DNA of 64,000 bases from Pycnopodia helianthoides (taxonomy: Eukaryota; Echinodermata; Asteroidea; Forcipulatida; Asteriidae), in the NCBI GenBank assembly GCA_032158295.1, contig CM063249.1:11970139-12034138 (forward strand), in the 5' to 3' direction. A program made the translations under genes and the position numbers. Below, in pieces: positions 56,477-64,000 of this stretch. The notes under the pieces are model-generated. The model worked only from the letters and a program-made list of their open reading frames with translations, ran no database searches and was not told the DNA's origin. Within the stretch, counting starts at the first letter, position 1; every line of letters begins with the position of its first letter.

Positions 56477-58362
56477 ATGGCATCGTCTGCTGTTGATCAA
56501 ATCGAGAGTCTGTCCAAGCCGCACTCCAGGGTGAGAGAGAAGAAAATGGGGTAGACGACCAAGCAACCGATGTGGTGGAAATGACGGTGGAGATAACATC
56601 CAACGACGACGACGACGACCTCATAGGCAAAACCCTCATCAAGCAAAGCATGTCGGGCACGGTTTGGCGGCATGCTCCCATCAAATGAATACGAGCACCG
56701 AATACACATGGACGGGTACATCAAACGTCTGGATCTTGGGAAGTCTCCATCGTCGATCATTTCGGACGAAAAGTACGAGAGCATCTTGAATTATCTTCAG
56801 AATCCAGAGACGCCGATTGTACCCCATCTTCGTTACTGGATCGCGAGTAAAGGTTTTCAACTCATGGAAGACCCCAAGGACGGGCTCGGTGACAGTGATG
56901 ACAATACTATAATCGTCATCCCAGTCAAAAAGAAAATGATGGTGAGGCTCAAAAACATTTTTTTTTCACAGGCAGACTTGTCAAATCTGTTTTTTCTTAC
57001 TGTTACTGTTGGAAAATTTCTTAAAACATACAATTTTACAAACAATTGCTCTTCATAAACATGAATAAAGTATTTTTTTGTCCCTTTTTTTGTTTGTTTA
57101 CTTTTCTTTTTAGGTACTAAACATTAGCCTAGATGATACAATTCTCGACGAACAGAAGATTAATTATGTAAAATAGGTCTAAAGCTAAGACTAAGTAAGA
57201 GTAGACATTACCCGGTATATAAAATTTTAAAGTATTGTTTTTTAATAAATGACAATACATTTAAAACTCACAAGCTCGACTGCAATTAAGTTAAATTAGC
57301 TTCAGTGACACATACCTGGATTTTCAAGTTTGAGAGGGCAGGGCCACTTTCAAACATTTTGCAAAGAGCCCTTCCACGGATGGGAATCTTTTGAAGGGGC
57401 ACCCAGACCCCAAAACAGAGGACATGGTCTTCGTGTATTAGTTGTAACCGGTAACCCTAATTCCATTCTTGAAGAAAGCATAAAGGATGCTCACCAGCGC
57501 CAGCTTCAATCTTTTAACATTTTATGTTTGTGTACTTTCCCTGTTCAAATTAAACCCTTTTTTTTTTTTTATTACAGGAGAGAGGATCAAATGATTTCCT
57601 ACGCGTCTTATCAAGTGCCTCCATATTTGATGTCATCCAAGAAATCCATTCCAACCAGTTTGGACATTGTGGATATAAGAGGGTCTTGGAATATGTGAGT
57701 ATCTTCATCCTGATGTCCACGAGCTCTTCCTCTTGTTTGAATGTTATCTAGGCCTGAAGTAAAAAAAAAAAAAAAGAGGGTAAATCCTTGTTTATTAGTG
57801 TTCCGATAATAGTTTGCTGTTTAGCATGCATGATGATTTCTTGCGGATGAAATACATTGTCAGGCCATCTTTCAGATGAACACTCATCTGTACCTTTAAG
57901 AATGTAGACCGTGTCAACCATGGTATTTTTGGTTGTGTTTTAAAAAACACTTTGATTTTGTAACCAATTTCTCAATTGTGATGGTCTTGACAATCTGGAC
58001 GGGCTGTGCGACCTTCCCTGTGTGTTGTATATTTCAACTTATTTCTTTCTTTATTTGTTATTATTTGTTTGTGTTGGGGTTGGATGGAGCATAGAGCAAG
58101 GAATGAAGGACAGCAGTTCTGAAAAATGGCCGGACCCCCTTATGTGTGACACTAACCTTCATTCCAGTCAAGATTCACTGCGTATTAGAATGCCTAAATA
58201 ACCTTATGCCTCTCTCCCCTCCGTGTAGGCGCAGAGTAAATACTTTAGAATAACGAGGGGATACGTTCAAGAGTTTGGCCGCGCATGTCCTACTTGCCAT
58301 TCAACGGCCTTTTCTAAAGATGGTAAACGTAGAAAGTATGTCAGCAGTGTCAAAGTGAAAAG
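56477..58362 (+). CDS. Integrase-type H2C2 zinc-binding domain protein, NOL4/KRBA2-like (3' end not found)
   Basis: Proposed exons, all in phase: 56477-56530, 56627-56941, 57114-57167, 57578-57694, 58229-58362 (224 codons, then open). Exon 2 carries EKYESILNYLQ..RYWIASKGFQL, then IIVIPVKKK; exons 4-5 carry FDVIQEIHSNQFGHCGYKR and GRACPTCHS, giving His-x5-His-x28-Cys-x2-Cys, the zinc-binding N-terminal domain of retroviral-type integrases. The same order (KYERIV..KFKFWVKSKGFQL, VPVK, FFDIIYSMH..) occurs in NOL4, and a related module in domesticated integrase genes such as KRBA2. No catalytic DDE domain is seen, so it may be a domesticated or partial transposon gene. The 96-nt first intron is poorly defined: its acceptor lacks a pyrimidine tract and another frame is open across it, so ATG 56672 is an alternative start. 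Exon 5 ends in a good GTATGT donor, but no next exon was found before MMAB. Confidence 0.6.
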
Positions 58363-59290
58363 GTATGTTTCTATAAATGCACAATATTTGCTCACGACGA
58401 CATCACCTGGGCAATCTAATACTTATAGGCAAGATTTGTACACAGCTTAGTGAAAGAAATTGTAAACTATTACAATTTATAAAGATTGCACCTTACAATT
58501 TTTGTCAACTTTTGATATAAAGAATGTGGACACCTCTCAAAACTTGTTTTATTTTAGCTGTTTTTACATTTCTTGATTTTAAGCAATAAGATGTAAACTT
58601 GCTTGGGTCTGCTTGGAAAGCACAATATCACTACTTTTGTAAACAATATTGTTTAAACAAAAGTGATTAAGTATTGCTTGATCACCTTTGCTACTTGCCT
58701 GCACTTGGGGGGGGGACAGTAATAATTGTAACTACCGCTTTTTATAATTTTTGCTTTCCTGCTTGTCCACTTTTTCATAATTGTGACTGAAAAAGACTGT
58801 GTCATTAGACTGAAAAAGGCTTTGGAATGAACTTATTTCTAGTTTTAAAATGAGGAATGGGACATTAACAGGTCGGATTACACAAATTTTCTTGTGGTGT
58901 TTTTTGTTTTGTTTGTTAGTTTTTTTTCTTTTCAAAACATTATGATTTTCAACAAAGGATAGGATTATCAGAAACTTCAGAACATCCATTAAAATATTTC
59001 CGCATTTTTGTGGTCAATGTGATGATTTATATTTGTATCATTAAGCAAAGACCATTCAGTTTTTCAGGTTTTTTTTAAAGAATTCAAATAATTATGAGGA
59101 AAATAATTTTGCCAGGGTCATTTCAACCTCGTCCGAAGCCTGGGTTTTCATGTGGAATCATCGGGTGTGCGATAAATTTGAGATCAAGGTTGTCGGCCAC
59201 AATAGACGGGCACTTCTTGGTTATCTGGTTTCCATAGTGTACGGACGCAATGCGTCCAGTTACTAGGTCATGCACTGGCTTGCGTTCGAA
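58363..59290 (+). other. Gap between the H2C2 gene and MMAB
   Basis: AT-rich, with a poly-G run at 58707 and no recognised exon. Reading through from the last H2C2 exon meets TAG at 58448-58450. The last ~180 bp (59110-59290) are more GC-rich and contain several CpGs; they probably hold the MMAB promoter, without a TATA box. Confidence 0.5.
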
Positions 59291-62200
59291 ATGGCATTAA
59301 TTTCTCGGCGGTGTCTTCGCCTTTTATTGTCGACGAATGCAAAGAGAACGTGTTCACTTCTTGATGGTAATCTTTCTATACAAAGTCGGCAGCTCTGTAG
59401 GTGATTATTCCAGTTTATTACATGAACGCAAGTTGTTGTAAACTTTACCCGAAATGACGGTGTTATTTAATTTACTGAGTCGGTGTCACTGAGTCAACTC
59501 GACCACCGCAATGCAATGGAGTTGAATTGATCGTGGATTATGTAATTGAGGCCGACTGAGTGTGAGTGGCAAACTCGACCATTATTTTACAATATTATTT
59601 GTGGAAACTCAATCCTTTCTTGCCACGTGAACAAGGGATTTGACACTGGCAACTTGGCTTTGGGGACAACTTACCTGAATATTAATTTAAAAAACAATAC
59701 AACAATTATATTATTATTATAATTATAATAATTTTATAATGAATTTTTTCATTGTCAATTTGGGATTTATAAATATTGTTCTCCCTAATCCCCTGATGTT
59801 TATTATGTAGCACTCAGAATTTTTACTAATTATTTCTCCAACAAAAAATATAAATGTTTTATAATTTATTTATTTATCTTATTTGTATTTAAATTGATAT
59901 TAATTGTTATTATTTACTATTGTTTGTTTGGTGGGAGGTGTACTTTTTTTTTTACAATTATAGTTTTTTGTTTTATAATTCAATGCTCGCACCTCAACCT
60001 CCATGCATGCCTACACCTTACTCCTTAAATGATCATCAGAAACCTGACCACATAAGAGGTTTATACTTTTGAAATTTTAGCTGAAGATTCATGGCTTTTT
60101 CTGCATTGTCTCATTAAGTCATGAATTCATGGATCAACCTAGACCAAAGTGAAACAATACATGATTTTCGAAGGAAAGTGATCACAGCTTTTGTTATGTG
60201 ATTATATATAAGTCAGCCATGTAGCACACATGTTCCTGTAAAGGCCGTGTCAAAATGAGCGTGTCCGGCCTTATTTTCCAAGTCAGTTGGGGAGCGTCTC
60301 AAGTCTCAAAAGTGGGGCACATTCCAGGTCTGGAAGAATGTTCCTGTGGGCATACACCCGCAATCCAATGGACTCCAGAATTTTCTGCTCTGGATCACAA
60401 CATTGTGCCAAACTTGAATATGCCCAAGTTAGCATTTTGAACGTTCCAATGCAATGTTCCAGTGTCCTAGTGAAATCTGTTCCCGGAGAATCTGTCCACC
60501 ATATGGGAAATTATCATGGGCTGAAGACGGTTGATACAACAGAGGGCGCTATCAGAAGAACTTTGTACACAGTTCGTCATATGGGGGCGGGGGGGACCAG
60601 AATCTCTGGGGGGAACAGAATCTCCTGCCACACCGGCAGTCCAACTCATTGATGCATGGTGCATGTACACCATTGAAATGCTTTATCTGATCAAATAAGA
60701 ATGTTCTTACCATTCAAACTTTTGAGGCGCTCTCTACTATGGAATGTAGTTTTAACCTCCTGATGTGTTATTAGGAGTAGGTGGGGCTGGCAGGAAATAC
60801 TTAATTTTTCTTTTTTAATTTCATTTTTCAGTGAACATATAAAGAATAACAATAACAGTTTCAAACTGCCGAAGATTTACACAAGAACAGGAGATACAGG
60901 TAAGAAGAATATGTATGATCATAAAAGAATAAATCATTTCTCAATTTGAAATTTGTACTGGTTTTTTTTTATATTCTGCTGCCATAATGTCCATATAAAG
61001 GAATTTTGATTATAATAATGACATAATTGTGTTGATTTGAAACTTAACTCACCAGGGTTCTTGGCCGATTTAATTGGCCCAATTTTCACTTTTCACTGCA
61101 TTGGCATAGCCAATTTAATCGGGCCTGTTTTATAAAGCATTTTATCAATGACAACAGTATTGTTTTCTTATAATTCATAAATCATTGTATTCAAATTTTA
61201 AACAAATTGAATTCCCAAAGATGCCAGACACTGCCGTCTAACACAGTGTACCTTGCAAAATTATAATTTCTTTATATAAATGTTTCGTGCAGGAACGTCT
61301 GCGACTATCACTGGGGACCGTCGACCGAAGAATGATGAGGTATTTGAAGCACTGGGTGCCACAGATGAACTGTCATCATCTATTGGGTAAGTTGTTTCCA
61401 AAATTGATTGGAAAAAAAAAAAAATGTACAAGTTTTGGAAAATGAATCAGTGTCATTTAACTTACGATTTTAGTTATTTCAGTAAAGAAGCACTGTTGCT
61501 CACCCATTCAGTGTTCTGTCAACTAACACAACCGGCGACCGGATTCACGTAACTCATGGTAGGTGCAGACGATGTAAAGAAACCAAGCAAGTGAACTGCA
61601 GTGTGCATAGTAAAGTATGGCTGCTTCCCACCTTATGGCAGATGCACTCGGAAGCAGCCATGATTTGCTCATGCGCACTGCGCGTTGCTTGCTTGGTTTG
61701 CTTACATTGTATACCCGCTATGAGTCATGTGACTCCCGTTGCCGATTGTGTCTATTCCTTGGGTGGGATAGGTTGAACAGCATCCCCGCCCATCTATAAT
61801 CATAAACTCCAAAAAATTCATTGCTTTTTAACCCTCTTGCTGTCTGACCATTCAATGCCATTCACTGTGGTTTTGAATGATAGATAAACTATGCCAGCCT
61901 GCAATGTGATACCATGAGAGAATGCAGGTACACAGTACACAGTTAGTTCTGTGCACAGTTGTGCCACTGTACACAACCTTGGCAGTCAAATGGTTTCAAA
62001 TGGTTGGTCAACTCACTGGAAAATGTTGCCAAGAGTCGCTGAGAGTAGGAGGGTTATACAGTGGAATTTCTTACACATGTAACAATTTATGCCACTTGTT
62101 CACGTTGTGATTGTAATTTCCTTTTCTTCTCCCCCCCCCCTCCCCTTGTCAGTTTATGCCAACTGATCTATTGGTTTAAACTGCTTTTATATCAAGCCAG

Positions 62201-63809
62201 TGGCATTTTGTTCACTCAAGTGTTATAACAAAATGTTAAACCTTTTTGTTATCGAAACGTTGTTGAATGTGATTTGATTGCAGACTTGCAAGAGAGTTTG
62301 CCAAAGAAGCGGAGCACACATTTGACTCACAGCTACAGGAGGTATGTAGCATTATAAATTGATGAAAAGGAATGTTTAAAAAAAACTTAATTAACAGTTC
62401 TTATGTCTTGAGTGCCTCATGAAAGTCCCTACAAGTCACACTGGAGCCATCTTTGTCATGTACCTTGCGTATCCCTTTAGCATTTATTGTATTGATTCGC
62501 ACAAGGATCAGACTATTTTCTCTTGGTGTGGTCCACAGAGAAAGAAGGTTCCTTGGAGAATGCTGGGTGTGTTGTTACCTGTGTGTATCTGCTCTGAGGC
62601 AATTTATGCGCACTGCCATTTTAGCTGAAAGGCAAAATTCTCCCTGCCCATTGGTTGATTTTGATAATTTTGCTAGTTGCATGTCACATGATGTTGATAC
62701 TCCATTGTACACAACTGACATTCAAGGGCGTGCCTAGCAGTTTACAAATGCAGACAAATGAGTGAAGCATTCTTCAAGTTCTGTCTTGATGGTTTAGTCT
62801 CGGTTCAGCCTAGGTGGTCTTTCGGTATTACCGAGCAGTCAAGGTAAGGTATCTGTTCAATACCGAGAGCTGTACAGAACTATCGGCATGTTCGTTTTTA
62901 ATTTTCAGGAGAAAGCAGAGGATTATTTAGCGTTCAATTATACATCACAGTACCCCCTGGAGTAGAACAAGTGTATTCACTCATCGGTCGGGTAATTTGA
63001 TTAATTTCTGATTAATTTTTGAATAATTTCTGTAGGTCCAGTGTCTCCTTCAGGATGTTGGGTCCAGTATTGCAACACCCAGGGGCCTTGCATCTCCAAA
63101 TCAGTTGGGTAAGTTGGAATTAGTTAAATCCCCCCCACCCCTAAAAAAAACTTACTTCACCACCTTAAATCAGGATGGGAGGATGGCCTTCAACGTTCAT
63201 TAAATGCAAGTGGTGTTTGAAGCTTTGCTTGGTGTTGAAAGTAAGAAGTAACTATAACTATAAATAGTAGTAAACTTGCGGGTACAACCATTTGTAAAAT
63301 CTCTTTTGGGAGGAGTGTTGGCTCTGAAAAGAGCCGGTTTGGCCTCGACGTTTCGTTCATTAAACGCGTTTAAAAAGTGACCTATGACGACCTCCCCAAG
63401 TTGACCAACAAGGTACTAGGAAGACGGCTACAACCCGCCTGGCACTGTCTGTGACACCCAGAATTGCCCGCCAGCCAAGTCGTCAACGGCTCCACACGCC
63501 TGTTGAAGCACCTAACCCAAAGCTTGCATTTTCAAAATATTTGATGGAGCCCAAGATGTGGTCTCGGACCAAAAGGACCATATTGAGCTCAGTAAGGGCA
63601 TTGGCTTCCACTGTCTTTCGTAAAATTCAAGCCTGTCTTGTGAACGTGTGTAGCTTGCTAAAGGTATTTGATAACAGTGGTACTGAGACATTCATGGGTT
63701 TGTTTTTCCAGAGTTGACGGAATTTAACGAGGTGTGCGTGGTCAAACTGGAGAAGTGGATCAATGAATACACAAAGCTACTGCCTCCGCTCAAGAACTTC
63801 ATCCTGCCG
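59291..63809 (+). CDS. MMAB: Cob(I)yrinic acid a,c-diamide adenosyltransferase, mitochondrial (MMAB), 5' six exons, partial
   Basis: Exons: 59291-59400, 60832-60899, 61293-61386, 62284-62341, 63036-63108, 63712-63809, all GT..AG and in phase, giving the first 167 residues; the 3' exons lie right of the window (human protein 250 aa). MMAB (PduO-type ATR) transfers adenosyl from ATP to cob(I)alamin to make the cofactor of methylmalonyl-CoA mutase. The N terminus, [19 protein letters not shown], is Arg/Leu/Ser-rich without acids, as expected for a mitochondrial presequence. The ATP-binding segment is [10 protein letters not shown](T) at residues 51-61, followed by [32 protein letters not shown] and [10 protein letters not shown], all diagnostic of the family. 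A at -3 and G at +4 support the start. Exon 1 could end earlier at GATG|GTAATC, but only the donor at 59401 keeps the frame. Two MITEs lie in intron 3. No disabling change. Confidence 0.93.
61543..61737. mobile_element. 195-bp foldback MITE in MMAB intron 3
   Basis: The left arm (ATTCACGTAACTCAT.. GTAAAGAAACCAAGCAAG.. TATGGCTGCTTCC) and right arm (GGAAGCAGCCATGATTT.. CTTGCTTGGTTTGCTTAC.. ATGAGTCATGTGACT) pair imperfectly along the whole element. Confidence 0.6.
61828..62056 (-). mobile_element. piggyBac-type MITE, second copy
   Basis: Reverse-orientation copy of 3683-3912. The left flank keeps TTAA before CCCTC; the right ends GAGGGTTAT, where the last TTAA base has mutated. In MMAB intron 3. 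Confidence 0.7.
63256..63355 (+). repeat. Truncated copy of the hammerhead-bearing repeat
   Basis: AATAGTAGTAAACTTGCGGG.. GTTGGCTCTGAAAAGAGCCG.. CTCGACGTTTCG matches the first ~100 bp of the family and stops exactly before the ribozyme-like stem, with unrelated DNA following. In MMAB intron 5. Confidence 0.7.
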
Positions 63810-64000
63810 GTAAGATTTGTAGAGTTTTTTTTGGAGGATGGGTTAGAAACAGTGTTGTGGTTTGGGTTTAGTATCGTCACGCCCAATTGTACGATAGAGG
63901 CTATTTGCCAGCATGTTTGTAGGGTTTTGTGTGTTTTAGCAAGTAAGGCTGTATGTACAGTTTTTTTTAAACTGAGTATTGTGAAACATATTTTTCATAG

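Noticed and set aside
56497..56784. Minus-strand ORFs overlapping the H2C2 gene start
   Set aside because: They shadow the plus-strand coding exon, whose frame carries recognisable motifs.
35433..63809. Microsynteny signal: RILPL1 and MMAB both on human 12q24, USP32 and PIPOX both on 17q
   Set aside because: The human genes are megabases apart, and two coincidences in one window without an outgroup do not establish conserved linkage.

Overview
The window looks like nuclear DNA from an invertebrate deuterostome, most likely an echinoderm. This is an inference from intron-exon structure (short exons with GT..AG borders and kilobase introns), AT-rich non-coding DNA, protein similarity to animal genes, and a dense load of SINEs, MITEs and tandem repeats. 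No species is claimed. Most open frames in the window are chance or repeat-derived. Five real genes could be rebuilt from exons whose splice phases agree.

Layout: (1) 1-13.8 kb holds the 5' end of a USP32-like ubiquitin protease gene on the minus strand: two exons, then a repeat-filled intron running off the left edge. (2) 14.2-26.9 kb holds a RILPL1-like gene on the plus strand, seven coding exons and 523 codons. It is head-to-head with USP32 across a 658-bp shared upstream region. (3) 26.9-35.4 kb is intergenic, with a nested 1.5-kb element built from a 14-bp motif in both orientations and a 244-bp foldback. (4) 35.4-51.2 kb holds PIPOX (peroxisomal sarcosine/pipecolate oxidase), eight exons, 382 aa, ending in a PTS1-like AKL. 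Its 8-kb intron 4 carries a 5-kb tandem array, a 191-bp inverted repeat around three tRNA-Asn-like units, and a hammerhead-ribozyme-like motif. (5) 51.2-56.5 kb is intergenic repeats. (6) 56.5-58.4 kb is a gene with an integrase-type H2C2 zinc-binding domain, NOL4/KRBA2-like. (7) 59.3-63.8 kb is the 5' two thirds of MMAB (mitochondrial cobalamin adenosyltransferase).

USP32 and RILP-family proteins both act on Rab-controlled late endosome/lysosome traffic, so their shared upstream region may co-regulate them. PIPOX and MMAB are metabolic genes with no operon-like link here.

The strongest non-genic signal is a dispersed 42-nt motif with the layout of a type I hammerhead ribozyme. Two copies (40826-40867 minus, 48748-48789 plus) keep the whole core and differ by pairing-preserving changes in all three helices. 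Related degenerate versions occur in foldback repeats and in the tandem array.
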